Of a DNA stretch of 64,000 nucleotides, positions 7,593-18,252 are shown piece by piece (positions within the stretch are counted from its first letter, which is position 1; each line of letters opens with the position of its first letter). The DNA is from Nocardioides sp. Root682 (GTDB lineage: Bacteria; Actinomycetota; Actinomycetes; Propionibacteriales; Nocardioidaceae), in NCBI RefSeq assembly GCF_001427795.1, contig NZ_LMHJ01000004.1, positions 186,001-250,000 on the forward strand, written 5' to 3'. A program made the translations under genes and the position numbers. The notes beneath the pieces were generated by a model, which did no database searches, had not been told where the DNA came from, and worked only from the letters and a program-made list of their open reading frames with translations.

Positions 7593-9830
7593 ATGGGGGA
7601 TCAGCAGCGCCGTGCGCTGGCAGTTTTCGTGGTCGTGCTGGCAGGGCTGCTTGCCCTGCCGGTGGGTGCATCGGCAGGAGGGGCAGGTCCTGCCGAACGT
7701 TCGGCAGTGGCCGGGGCCGCGCCGCCGTCGTCGCTCGAGCGGACGGTCACCCATGACGGGCGCACTCTCAAGGTGCGGCTGACCCGGGTCAACACCCGGG
7801 CGCCCGAGTTCGAGGTCCTGGTCCAGCAGGCGAGCGGCGCGCTGGTCGCCACCGCTGCGCCCGCGGAGCGCTCCTACCTCGGCACCGTCGACGGGGTCCC
7901 GGGCGCGAGCGTCGCCGCGGTGCTCCGCTCCGACGGCAAGGTCGAGGGCCTGATCGCCTTCGATCGTGGCGGCACCTGGCAGTTCGTGGACTCCACGGTG
8001 GTGGGCACCCGCGGGCTGTCCCAGCCGGCGACGTACAAGTGGCCGTCCGCCACCGACGCGTCCCGCAACGTCACGGTCGTCCCGGGGCAGGTCGGGTCCA
8101 GGACCTATCGGTGGAGCGTCGGGTACGACCTCGCGAACCGCTGGTTCAGTGACGCCGCGACGGTCACCGGTTCGGTGGCGCGTGCGCTCGACGCCGTCGA
8201 GCTCAACACCGTGCTCCTCCAGCTCGCCTACGAGACCGACGCCCGGCTCCGGCCGGCGACGGGACGGGTGATCGTTCGCGCCTCCGCCTCGGCCGAGCCC
8301 TATGCCGGGTACGACTCGCCGCTCGGCGACGTCCGTGAGGAGTGGCGTACGGCGCAGGCGGACTCCGGCGCCGACGCCGTTGCCCTCTGGCACGGCGGGG
8401 CCGGAGGTGGCGGCGTCGCCTACCTGCGCACCATCGCCAGCGACTGGGGCGTCAGCGCGAACGGCGGCACGGGCACACCCTGGGTGGTGACCCGCCACGA
8501 GCTCGGCCACGTCTGGGGAGCGGACGACAACCACACCAACGGCCCCGAGGGCGCGACCATCAACTCGGGCAACCAGTTCCACCGCTTCGACGGCACCGAG
8601 CTCAGCGCGATCCTGCGGCTCCGCAACGACCGACTGGTGCGGGCGGTGTCACCCTTCGAGGTCGTCCCCGCGCAGACGGTGCCCCTGCCGCCGTACGCCG
8701 CTCTCGACCTGGTGATCCACCAGACCAGCGGTACGGCCTTCTCCTTCCGGCCGACCGCCAACGACCACGACGCGAACGGGAACGCCCTCGCCCTGGCCGG
8801 TGTCGCCTCCCGCAGCCAGCTGGGTGGGCGACTGTCCTACTCGGGCAACGTCGTGACGTACGTCCCGCCCGCGGTGTCGAGTCGGACGACCGACTTCGTG
8901 CGCTACGTCGTGCGCGACTCCACCGGGCGTACGGCGACGGGCGTGGTGCTGTTCCGCGTCGATCCCGCGCCCCGGCCCGGCCCGGTCAGCTCGTGGCCCG
9001 CGATCTCCGTTGCCGACGCCACGGGCTACGCGCTGGTCAACGCCCAGTCCGGGCTGCGCATGGGCCGCAGCTCGACCGGTGCGCTCGTCCAGCGAGGGGC
9101 AGCGGGGACGCTGACCTCGTTCAAGGTGCGCCGGCTCACGGGCTACGCCATCCGCAGGGTGGGCGGTGGCTGCCTGGAGGCGCGCTCCGACGGAGCCGTC
9201 GTGATCGTGCGCTGCCGTGCGATCGCTGCCCAGCGCTTCCGGTTCGTGAAGCACCCTGTGACCGGGACGGCCGTGGTCAGCGCGCGGTTCGGGACCTGCC
9301 TGCACCCGGACCGGGCGAGCATGACGAGCGGCGCGAAGATCAGGCACCGGCGTTGCGGGCTGTCCCTGGCGATGAGCTGGGGTGTCCGTGCACCTGACGT
9401 CTCGACGTGGGGGCCCGTCGCTCCGGCAGCAGGGCAGCGCTCCCTCGTCCAGCTCGGCTCGGGGCGCCCCGCCGGCGTGCCCGCCGCCGCGTCCGGGAAC
9501 TCCGAGCTGCTGATCCGGGAGCCGGACGGCACCGCGACGCGGGTGATCATCGCGCGCAACGCCAACGGCACGTACCAGCTCCGCAACGCCCTGACCGGCC
9601 GGTGCTACGACGCCTACGGCACTGGTCCGGGCGGTCAGGTCGGCACGTACTCGTGCGGCACCCAGGAGAACCAGCAGTGGCGCGTCCTCGCCAACCCGGC
9701 CGGCGGCCTGTCGTTCCGGCTGGTGCGGGGCGGTCTGTGCCTCGGCGTGACCAACCGCAGCCTCGGAACCGGCCTGACGATGAACGCGTGTGGGCTCGGC
9801 GTCGGCGTGCGCTGGCGGATCGACACCTGA
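7593..9830 (+). CDS. Secreted metzincin-type metalloprotease with lectin-like C-terminal repeats
   Basis: This is a predicted exported zinc protease, 745 residues. A signal peptide occupies ~1-27 (hydrophobic core ending GASA), with a propeptide-like region to ~residue 180. The catalytic domain has HELGHVWGADD at ~302-312, i.e. HExxHxxGxxD with Asp as the third zinc ligand, as in snapalysin-type metzincins. A cadherin/Ig-like beta segment follows (~residues 370-460). The C-terminal half has three weak beta-trefoil (ricin-B-like) repeats, including CLEARSDG and ENQQW. The ATG at 7593 is chosen because GGAGG (7581-7585) lies seven bases upstream and the signal peptide then starts correctly. It is likely a nutritional or wall-associated hydrolase; the substrate is unknown. 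Confidence 0.8.
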   Translation: MGDQQRRALAVFVVVLAGLLALPVGASAGGAGPAERSAVAGAAPPSSLERTVTHDGRTLKVRLTRVNTRAPEFEVLVQQASGALVATAAPAERSYLGTVDGVPGASVAAVLRSDGKVEGLIAFDRGGTWQFVDSTVVGTRGLSQPATYKWPSATDASRNVTVVPGQVGSRTYRWSVGYDLANRWFSDAATVTGSVARALDAVELNTVLLQLAYETDARLRPATGRVIVRASASAEPYAGYDSPLGDVREEWRTAQADSGADAVALWHGGAGGGGVAYLRTIASDWGVSANGGTGTPWVVTRHELGHVWGADDNHTNGPEGATINSGNQFHRFDGTELSAILRLRNDRLVRAVSPFEVVPAQTVPLPPYAALDLVIHQTSGTAFSFRPTANDHDANGNALALAGVASRSQLGGRLSYSGNVVTYVPPAVSSRTTDFVRYVVRDSTGRTATGVVLFRVDPAPRPGPVSSWPAISVADATGYALVNAQSGLRMGRSSTGALVQRGAAGTLTSFKVRRLTGYAIRRVGGGCLEARSDGAVVIVRCRAIAAQRFRFVKHPVTGTAVVSARFGTCLHPDRASMTSGAKIRHRRCGLSLAMSWGVRAPDVSTWGPVAPAAGQRSLVQLGSGRPAGVPAAASGNSELLIREPDGTATRVIIARNANGTYQLRNALTGRCYDAYGTGPGGQVGTYSCGTQENQQWRVLANPAGGLSFRLVRGGLCLGVTNRSLGTGLTMNACGLGVGVRWRIDT

Positions 9831-9865
9831 GTTCGGTGGTCTGCCGGGGGTCGACTAAAGTGCTC

Positions 9866-9958
9866 CCAACCCCCCGTGCGGCGGCATCTCACCCAACTCC
9901 CCCAGGGCCGGAAGGCAGCAAGGGTAAGTGAGCTCTGTCGGGTGCACGGGGGGCCTTT
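9866..9958 (+). ncRNA. ffs: Signal recognition particle RNA (4.5S type)
   Basis: The apex GGGCCGGAAGGCAGCAAGGG carries the GGAA tetraloop and the asymmetric Ffh-binding loop of bacterial SRP RNA. The closing helix pairs CCCCCCGTGC (9870-9879) with GCACGGGGGG (9944-9953), followed by CCTTT as the end signal. It forms the SRP with Ffh and targets membrane proteins. The mature ends are estimates. Confidence 0.93.
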
Positions 9959-9981
9959 GCGTTCCCGGTGCCTGCGCCCCG

Positions 9982-9987
9982 TACTGT
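9982..9987 (+). promoter_or_regulatory. -10 box of the yaeQ-like gene
   Basis: TACTGT ends eight bases before the ATG, so transcription probably begins at or just before the start codon. Confidence 0.4.
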
Positions 9988-9995
9988 CGATCGAC

Positions 9996-10535
9996 ATGGC
10001 AACCGGCGCGATGATCCACACGTTCACCGTGCAATGGGCCGACATGGACCGTGGGGTCTACGAGGACTTCACCCTTCGCGTGGCGCGGCATCCGTCCGAG
10101 ACTGACGCGTACATGCTCACGCGCGTGCTGGCCTACTGCATGGAGTACGAGGAAGGCATCGCGTTCAGCGAGGGCATCTCCTCGACCCAGGAGCCTGCCG
10201 TTCTCGTCCGTGACCTGACTGGCCGGGTCCTTGCGTGGATCGAGGTGGGTGCACCGGACGCCGAGCGCCTGCACCAGGCCAGCAAGCTGGCGGACCGGGT
10301 GGCGGTCTACACCCATCGCGACCCGGTCAGGGTGATGGCCACCTGGTCGGGGAAGCGCATCCATCGCGCCCAGGACGTCGTTGTACGCAGCTTCGATCCC
10401 GGCTTCATCGATGCCGCGGTCGCTGCGATCGAACGCCGCAACGTGACCACGCTCTCCCTCACGGAGAGCCAGCTCTACCTCGACCTGAACCAGACGACGC
10501 TGCAGTCGACGGTCCACGAGCATCGGATCGAGTGA
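9996..10535 (+). CDS. YaeQ family protein
   Basis: The 179-residue product starts MATGAMIHTFTVQWADMDRG, the characteristic YaeQ opening, and keeps the ADMDRGVYEDFTLRVARHPSE block and the later LxVW-like strand pattern. YaeQ proteins have a PD-(D/E)XK nuclease-like fold of uncertain function; the E. coli member was linked to suppression of RfaH loss. The ATG at 9996 matches the family start; ATG 10011 is less likely. It follows the SRP RNA directly and has its own apparent -10 box, so it is probably independent of dnaX. Confidence 0.85.
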   Translation: MATGAMIHTFTVQWADMDRGVYEDFTLRVARHPSETDAYMLTRVLAYCMEYEEGIAFSEGISSTQEPAVLVRDLTGRVLAWIEVGAPDAERLHQASKLADRVAVYTHRDPVRVMATWSGKRIHRAQDVVVRSFDPGFIDAAVAAIERRNVTTLSLTESQLYLDLNQTTLQSTVHEHRIE

Positions 10536-10588
10536 GCGCTCCCTCGTCCACCCGGGCATGGCCCTGTGGTGATGTCGGCGTGGCTGGT

Positions 10589-10594
10589 TAGTGT
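10589..10594 (+). promoter_or_regulatory. -10 box of dnaX
   Basis: TAGTGT lies six bases before the GTG start of dnaX, with TGGTGA 16 bases upstream as a weak -35. This predicts a leaderless transcript. Confidence 0.45.
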
Positions 10595-10600
10595 TCACAC

Positions 10601-12721
10601 GTGGACTCCCCGCTCGCGCTCTACCGCCGCTACCGGCCCGAGACCTTCGCCGAGGTGATCGGGCAGGAGCACGTGACCGAGCCGTTGCGTGCGGCCCTGG
10701 CCGCCAACCGGGTCAACCATGCCTACCTGTTCTCCGGTCCGCGAGGTTGTGGCAAGACCACGAGTGCCCGGATCCTGGCGCGGGCGCTGAACTGCGAGCA
10801 GGCGCCGATCGCCGATCCGTGTGGCGAGTGCGACAGCTGTCGTGACCTGGCCCGGGGTGGCCCCGGGTCGATCGACGTGATCGAGATCGACGCGGCGTCG
10901 CACGGTGGTGTGGACGACGCCCGCGACCTGCGCGAGAAGGCGTTCTTCGCGCCGGTGCGCAGCCGCTACAAGGTCTACATCATCGACGAGGCGCACATGG
11001 TCACCACGCAGGGCTTCAACGCCCTGCTCAAGCTGGTCGAGGAGCCGCCGCCCCACCTGCGCTTCATCTTCGCGACGACCGAGCCCGAGAAGGTCATCCC
11101 GACCATCCGCTCGCGCACGCACCACTACCCGTTCCGGCTGATCCCGCCGCGGTTGCTGTCCTCCTACCTCTCCGAGCTCTGCGAGCTGGAGGGCGTCACG
11201 ATCGAGCCTGCAGCGCTGCCGTTGGTCGTGCGCGCCGGAGCTGGCTCGGCTCGCGACACCCTCTCGGTCCTCGACCAGCTCCTCGGCGGAGCCGGTCCTG
11301 CCGGCGTGACCTACGAGCTCGCCAGCGGCCTCCTCGGCTACACCCCCGACACGCTGCTCGACGACGTCGTGTCGTCGTTCGCGGCCGGCGACGGGGGCGC
11401 CGTCTTCGGTGTCGTCGACAAGGTGATCGAGACCGGACAGGACCCGCGTCGCTTCACCGAGGACCTCCTGCGCCGCCTGCGCGACCTGGTGATCATCTCC
11501 GCCGTTCCCGACGCGGCCGCGTCCGGCCTGATCGACGTGTCCGGCGACCAGGCCGACCGGCTGGTCGCCCAGGCCACCTCGTTCGGTCGGGGCGAGCTCA
11601 CCCGGGCCGCCGACCTCGTCGCGTCCGGCCTGACCGACATGCGCGGAGCGACCGCTCCCCGCCTGCTGCTCGAGCTGATCTGTGCGCGGATCCTGCTCCC
11701 GGCCGCCGACCACAGCACCGAGGGCGTGCTGGCCCGGCTGGACCGTCTCGAGCGCCGTGCCGCCATCAGCGGTACGACGTCCGCGGAGTCTGCTCCGGCG
11801 CCCGCCCCCGCAGCCGTGCCTGCGCAGGACCGCCCGGTCCCGTCGCGCGCCGAGCGGGCCGCGCCCGAGCGGTCCGAGGAGCCGGCCCCGCCGCAGCGGC
11901 AGGCGCCGCCGGCGCCCGAGCCGGTCGCCGTCGTACCGGACCCGGAGCCGGAGCCGATTCGCGAAGCGGCCGCTCCCGAGCCAGTGGCCCCCGAGCCCGT
12001 CGCCCCGCAGCCGGTGGCCCCCGAGCCCGTCGCTCCCGAGCCCGTCGCGTTAGTCCCGGAGCCGGCCACACCTGCCGCCACCCCCGCCGCCGCGCCTGCC
12101 AGCGCTGCGCCGGCCGGCAGCGCCCTCACCCTCGTCGACATCCGCAGGTTGTGGCCCTCGGTGATCGACCGGGTCAAGGGCGTCAAGCGGGTCACCTGGA
12201 TCCACCTCACCCAGAACTCCCAGGTGGTGGGGTTCAACAACGCCGTGCTCAGCCTCGGCTTCCAGTCCGACGGACCGCGCAAGTCGTTCGAGTCCGGCGG
12301 GCACGCCGAGATCGTCCAGCAGGCGGTGATCGACGAGATCGGCGCCAACGTGCGGATCGAGGCGATCATCGACCCGGCTGCCGATCCGAACGCCCACACG
12401 CCACCCGCACCCGTTGCGCCGTCGGCGCCCGAGGCAGCGCCCGTCGCCGCAGCTGCTCCGCAGCCGGCCGCGCCGGCCGCACCCCAGGCGTCCGCTGCCG
12501 ACGCCCCGCCGTGGGCCGTCGAGGGCGACCAGGGTCCGGCCGACGAGCCGGTCTCCCGCCGTCCCCGGATGGCGGACATCCAGGCCGAGGCCGAGGCCCC
12601 GAAGCAGGACCCCGACGCCTCGGTCTCGTTCGACGACGCCGAGGTCGACGAGGAGTCCAGCGCCGAGCTGCTCGCCCGTGAGCTCGGTGCCCGCGTCATC
12701 GAGGAGATCCCGCGCGGCTGA
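10601..12721 (+). CDS. dnaX: DNA polymerase III subunit gamma/tau
   Basis: This is the clamp-loader ATPase of the replisome. The AAA+ domain has Walker A GPRGCGKTT (46-54), a zinc-binding set C65/C74/C77/C80, Walker B IIDEAH and the SRC-type TIRSRTHH. The collar domain runs to ~residue 375. A long Ala/Pro/Glu linker (~390-500) contains tandem APEPV/APQPV units, and a C-terminal tau-like domain (~505-605) ends in an acidic tail. Length is 706 residues, normal for actinobacterial DnaX, which makes a long form only. No slippery heptamer was noticed. It heads the dnaX-ybaB-recR cluster, a widely conserved order. Confidence 0.97.
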   Translation: MDSPLALYRRYRPETFAEVIGQEHVTEPLRAALAANRVNHAYLFSGPRGCGKTTSARILARALNCEQAPIADPCGECDSCRDLARGGPGSIDVIEIDAASHGGVDDARDLREKAFFAPVRSRYKVYIIDEAHMVTTQGFNALLKLVEEPPPHLRFIFATTEPEKVIPTIRSRTHHYPFRLIPPRLLSSYLSELCELEGVTIEPAALPLVVRAGAGSARDTLSVLDQLLGGAGPAGVTYELASGLLGYTPDTLLDDVVSSFAAGDGGAVFGVVDKVIETGQDPRRFTEDLLRRLRDLVIISAVPDAAASGLIDVSGDQADRLVAQATSFGRGELTRAADLVASGLTDMRGATAPRLLLELICARILLPAADHSTEGVLARLDRLERRAAISGTTSAESAPAPAPAAVPAQDRPVPSRAERAAPERSEEPAPPQRQAPPAPEPVAVVPDPEPEPIREAAAPEPVAPEPVAPQPVAPEPVAPEPVALVPEPATPAATPAAAPASAAPAGSALTLVDIRRLWPSVIDRVKGVKRVTWIHLTQNSQVVGFNNAVLSLGFQSDGPRKSFESGGHAEIVQQAVIDEIGANVRIEAIIDPAADPNAHTPPAPVAPSAPEAAPVAAAAPQPAAPAAPQASAADAPPWAVEGDQGPADEPVSRRPRMADIQAEAEAPKQDPDASVSFDDAEVDEESSAELLARELGARVIEEIPRG

Positions 12722-12773
12722 GGCCGCCGCGTTACCGCCTCCACCCTGACCCCGTTCCCCCTGCAGAGATGAG

Positions 12774-13184
12774 ATGACCATGAGCCAGAACCCGTTCGAC
12801 GCACTCTCCGGTGGCGGCGACCTCTCCGGTGCCCTTGGGGGCCTGGATCTCGGCGCCCTGCTCCAGCAGGCCCAGCAGATGCAGGAAGACCTCCAGGCCG
12901 CACAGGACCGGTTGGCAGACACGAGCGTCGAGGGCTCGGTCGCCGGTGGCGTCGTCACGGTCACCGTGTCGGGTGTCGGTGAGCTCACCGCCGTGAACAT
13001 CACCCCCGAGGCCCTCGACGGCACCGACGCTGCCGCGCTGGCCGACCTCGGCGACCTGATCGTGGCGGCCTTCCGCGACGCCCGGACCAAGGTCGACGAG
13101 CTGGCCAGCAGCACCCTCGGCCCGCTGGCCGGCGGGCTCCCCGGTGCGGGTGAGCCCGGCCTGCCGGGCCAGCTCGGATTCTGA
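12774..13184 (+). CDS. YbaB/EbfC family nucleoid-associated protein
   Basis: This small DNA-binding protein (~136 residues) acts as a dimer that coats and bends DNA. The central region has the family pattern: MLQQAQQMQ-like helix here as [12 protein letters not shown], then [25 protein letters not shown] and a C-terminal helix. The Gly/Leu-rich N terminus and Gly/Pro tail are typical of actinobacterial members. ATG 12774 and ATG 12780 are both possible starts. It sits between dnaX and recR as in most bacteria, which supports the call. Confidence 0.92.
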   Translation: MTMSQNPFDALSGGGDLSGALGGLDLGALLQQAQQMQEDLQAAQDRLADTSVEGSVAGGVVTVTVSGVGELTAVNITPEALDGTDAAALADLGDLIVAAFRDARTKVDELASSTLGPLAGGLPGAGEPGLPGQLGF

Positions 13185-13197
13185 GCGGACACCGGCG

Positions 13198-13794
13198 TTG
13201 TACGAAGGCGTTGTCCAGGACCTGATCGACGAGCTCGGGCGGTTGCCCGGGGTCGGTCCGAAGAGCGCCCAGCGGATCGCGTTCCACCTGCTGCAGGCCG
13301 ACCCGGTCGACGTACGCCGTCTCGCGGACGTGCTCATCGAGGTCAAGGCGAAGGTGAAGTTCTGCAGCATCTGCTTCAACGTGGCCGAGGACGACCAGTG
13401 CCGGATCTGCCGTGACGTGCGACGCGACCCGTCGATCCTCTGTGTGGTCGAGGAGTACAAGGACGTCGTGGCGATCGAGCGGACCAGGGAGTTCCGGGGG
13501 CGCTACCACGTCCTGGGCGGCGCGATCTCGCCCATCGACGGCATCGGTCCGGAGCAGCTGCACATCCGGGAATTGCTCACTCGTCTGGCCGACGAGGTGG
13601 TCACCGAGGTGATCCTCGCGACTGATCCGAACCTCGAAGGTGAAGCGACAGCGACGTACCTCACGAGAATGCTCGGGCCGTTGGGGTTGCGCGTGACACG
13701 TTTGGCGAGTGGACTTCCGGTGGGAGGAGACCTGGAGTACGCCGATGAGGTCACCTTGGGTCGGGCATTCGTGGGAAGGCAGACAGCAACATGA
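13198..13794 (+). CDS. recR: Recombination protein RecR
   Basis: This is the RecFOR pathway protein that loads RecA at gaps. The order is a helix-hairpin-helix ([20 protein letters not shown], ~11-30), a zinc finger (CSIC...CRIC, ~55-70) and a Toprim domain ([13 protein letters not shown] onwards). The product is 198 residues if translation starts at the TTG at 13198, where the family N terminus (M/L)[13 protein letters not shown] begins; the in-frame ATG 13144 inside ybaB would add 18 unrelated residues. Its stop overlaps the next gene by four bases (ATGA). Confidence 0.95.
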   Translation: MYEGVVQDLIDELGRLPGVGPKSAQRIAFHLLQADPVDVRRLADVLIEVKAKVKFCSICFNVAEDDQCRICRDVRRDPSILCVVEEYKDVVAIERTREFRGRYHVLGGAISPIDGIGPEQLHIRELLTRLADEVVTEVILATDPNLEGEATATYLTRMLGPLGLRVTRLASGLPVGGDLEYADEVTLGRAFVGRQTAT

Positions 13795-14432
13795 GCGAGA
13801 ACACCAACGTCACCGAGGTGACCGACAAGCTTCCGGGACTGGCTGCGCTCGAGGCGCTGATTGCCCTCGAGACGGAGACCGTGCGCCTTGCCGACGAGAT
13901 CGCGGCCTCGGTCCGGTCGTTCCTCGACGGGCTGCGGGTCGTCGCGGCCGAGGCAACGGGCGGGCAGGCGGTGTCCCTGCTGCTGCTCCAGATCAGCCAG
14001 ATCGCGCTGACCGGCGCGCGTCTGGGCGTGCACCGGGACTTCGCCCCGCGCGACGAGTTCCAGCCCGATGACGGCCCGGATCCTGACCTGGACGGGCTCC
14101 GGCTCCAGCTGGCGACCCTGCTCGGTGACCTCGACACCTACAGCTACGTCTTCGACCCGTACCAGCCCGAGATGGTCGAGGGCCTGCTGTCCGACGACCT
14201 GACGAGCATCGCAGCGGACCTCGAGGTGGGCGTGCGCCACTACGACGTCGGCGACGTCGAGGAAGCGCTGTGGTGGTGGCAGTTCTCCTACGTCTCGGCG
14301 TGGGGAGCGCTCGCCGGCGCGTCGATGAAGGCGCTGTTGTCGGTGGTCGCCCATGACCGACTCGACGTCGACCTCGACCGCACCCAGGAGATCGAGCTGG
14401 TCCAGGTCGCGGCAGCGGTGCTGGGCGACTGA
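13791..14432 (+). CDS. DUF5063 domain protein
   Basis: This is an acidic, helical cytosolic protein of 213 residues. It matches the DUF5063 pattern seen next to recR in actinobacteria: an N-terminal ~45 residues, [27 protein letters not shown], and [16 protein letters not shown]. Function is unknown. The ATGA overlap with recR shows translational coupling, so a role connected with recombination repair is possible but unproven. Confidence 0.8.
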   Translation: MSENTNVTEVTDKLPGLAALEALIALETETVRLADEIAASVRSFLDGLRVVAAEATGGQAVSLLLLQISQIALTGARLGVHRDFAPRDEFQPDDGPDPDLDGLRLQLATLLGDLDTYSYVFDPYQPEMVEGLLSDDLTSIAADLEVGVRHYDVGDVEEALWWWQFSYVSAWGALAGASMKALLSVVAHDRLDVDLDRTQEIELVQVAAAVLGD

Positions 14433-14433
14433 A

Positions 14434-14466
14434 CCCGGTCGCCCGGACCGGCGTACGACGACCGGG
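14434..14466 (+). terminator. Possible hairpin terminator after the recR operon
   Basis: CCCGGTCG (14434-14441) pairs with CGACCGGG (14459-14466), with CCGG pairs in the loop. It lies between the DUF5063 stop and the ask promoter; there is no T-tract. Confidence 0.35.
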
Positions 14467-14500
14467 CTGGACGCTGGCGAAATCCGCTCGCGTACCTCGG

Positions 14501-14506
14501 TAGAAT
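14501..14506 (+). promoter_or_regulatory. -10 box of the ask-asd operon
   Basis: TAGAAT is close to the sigma-A -10 consensus and lies ~74 bases before the ask GTG. No clear -35 was seen. Confidence 0.4.
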
Positions 14507-14579
14507 CGGGCTCGGCCCACCGTGCCGTGTCGCGGTCGTGGCCAGGTCCCCTTCCCCGTACAGCCAGGAGTGAGCCCCC

Positions 14580-16906
<2,327 letters not shown>

Positions 16907-16909
16907 CGG

Positions 16910-16989
16910 GAGTTTCACCGGCCGGCCGGTGAAACTCAAGCCTGGACGAGGAAGGTTCGTCGTCCAGGCATGAGTTTCGTCGTCCAGCC
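16910..16989. repeat. Overlapping palindromes between convergent genes
   Basis: A perfect 28-bp palindrome (arms GAGTTTCACCGGCC, 16910-16937) overlaps a second hairpin. The second has 18-base arms with one mismatch at 16932-16949 and 16960-16977 and a ten-base loop. A further GTCGTCCAG follows at 16979-16987. The two stems share the AAACTC bases, so only one can form at a time. It probably ends transcription from both sides, and it looks like a REP-type element. Confidence 0.7.
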
Positions 16990-17000
16990 CCAGTGCAGGA

Positions 17001-17852
17001 TCAGGCTTCTGTTGGTTCCACGAACGTCTTGGTGACCCACACCGAGGCGAGATAGCCCGCGATGCTCAGCACGGGAATGATGATGAGCATCGTCCAGCTG
17101 TCGAGCAGGTCGATCAGGAACAACAGGGCCACCACGGCCACGAGGCCCACCGCCAGGAAGCTGCTGCTGCCGGGGTCGGGAATCAGGAAGACCTTCAGCA
17201 GGGCACTGCCCAGCAGCACACACAGTGCGAAGGTGGCGATCAGCAGCAGGAAGCCCGGGCCACCGCCGCACGAGGACGTGCCCCGGACGGCTTCACAGCC
17301 GCGCAGCGACAGCCAGGTCAGGGCGACCATTGCGGCGCCCACCACGAAGCCCGTGAGGGCGGCGGCGCGGTAGAGGGTCAGCAGGGGGCCGTCCGGCCCG
17401 ATCGCTGCGATCTCGGCGTCCTCGGTGGCAGCGGTGGTCGTCGACACCGGCTCCGGCTCGACCTGGACCGGCTTCGCGGCCGCCTTGGGCGCCGGCTTCG
17501 GCTGGGTGACGGTCGGTTTGGTCGCGACGGGAGCAGGTTCGGGTTCGGGTTCGGGTTCCGGTTCGGGTTCCGGTTCGGGCTCCGGCTCCGGCTCGGGTTC
17601 GGGCTCCACAGTCTCCAGGACCGCCGTGGGCTCCTCGACGATCTCTTCCTCGGCGACGGGCTCTTCGGCGACGGGCTCTTCGGCGACGGGCTCCTCGGTC
17701 GCCGGGACCTCAGCCGTCGCGGGCGTCGGACGAGATGCGGCCGCCGGGGTGGGCTCTTCGGGCGCGCCGGACGTCTCGACCGGCTTCTTCTTGCGCCCGA
17801 ACAGCTTGGGCGGTTCCAAGCTGAGCTTCAGCTTGTCCTGCTCATCTGACAT
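17001..17852 (-). CDS. Membrane protein with Pro-Glu repeat tail
   Basis: I do not recognise the family. From the ATG at 17852 (MSDEQDKLKL) the product is 283 residues. A charged N terminus (LFGRKKKP) is followed by a disordered region holding three VAEEP units and a run of about twelve Pro-Glu dipeptides (~residues 82-108), then a Pro/Ala/Lys stretch. The last 130 residues hold about four transmembrane segments. The architecture suggests a rigid cytosolic spacer attached to a small membrane domain. It is transcribed convergently with asd. Confidence 0.75.
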   Translation of the reverse strand: MSDEQDKLKLSLEPPKLFGRKKKPVETSGAPEEPTPAAASRPTPATAEVPATEEPVAEEPVAEEPVAEEEIVEEPTAVLETVEPEPEPEPEPEPEPEPEPEPEPEPAPVATKPTVTQPKPAPKAAAKPVQVEPEPVSTTTAATEDAEIAAIGPDGPLLTLYRAAALTGFVVGAAMVALTWLSLRGCEAVRGTSSCGGGPGFLLLIATFALCVLLGSALLKVFLIPDPGSSSFLAVGLVAVVALLFLIDLLDSWTMLIIIPVLSIAGYLASVWVTKTFVEPTEA

Positions 17853-17919
17853 GGCGTGCAGTCTGTCACGAAGGTCCGGCCAAGGGGACAACCCCCACGC
17901 GAGGCCGGACACGCCGTTC

Positions 17920-17960
17920 TCCTGCGCTCAGCACGCACCTGGTGCGGGCTGAGCGCAGGA
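17920..17960. repeat. 41-bp near-perfect palindrome
   Basis: TCCTGCGCTCAGC (17920-17932) is inverted at 17948-17960, and inner CGCACC/GGTGCG pairs extend the stem. It lies between the start of the PE-repeat gene and the tRNA-Pro terminator; a REP-type element or a regulatory stem is possible. Confidence 0.6.
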
Positions 17961-18006
17961 AAGACCGGTGTGTCGGTCGTGACGGCCCGGAACATCGGGA
18001 AAACGG

Positions 18007-18041
18007 AAAGATCCGAACCCCCGATGAGGGTTCGGATCTTT
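18007..18041 (-). terminator. Terminator of tRNA-Pro
   Basis: A perfect 14-bp stem (AAAGATCCGAACCC with its inverse, seven-base loop) lies 25 bases past the tRNA 3' end on the minus strand. It is followed in that direction by a T-rich tract. Confidence 0.85.
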
Positions 18042-18065
18042 CGCATCTCTTGCGAGATCACACGG

Positions 18066-18139
<74 letters not shown>

Positions 18140-18252
18140 CCGATCACCAGCCCCCTTGCGGGGACGGCTCACAAGCACGGGAGCATAGCGGAGGCGAGAG
18201 GCCGACCTGCAATCGGGAGCCGGGTTTCGACCGGCCCGGGACCCGGCCAGTA

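Noticed and set aside
11976-12056. Tandem repeat in dnaX considered as a mobile or regulatory element
   Set aside because: It is the in-frame APEPV/APQPV linker of the tau subunit.
17535-17700. Repeated units suggesting a CRISPR array
   Set aside because: Repeats are 6- and 18-base in-frame codon repeats coding Pro-Glu and VAEEP units, with no spacers.
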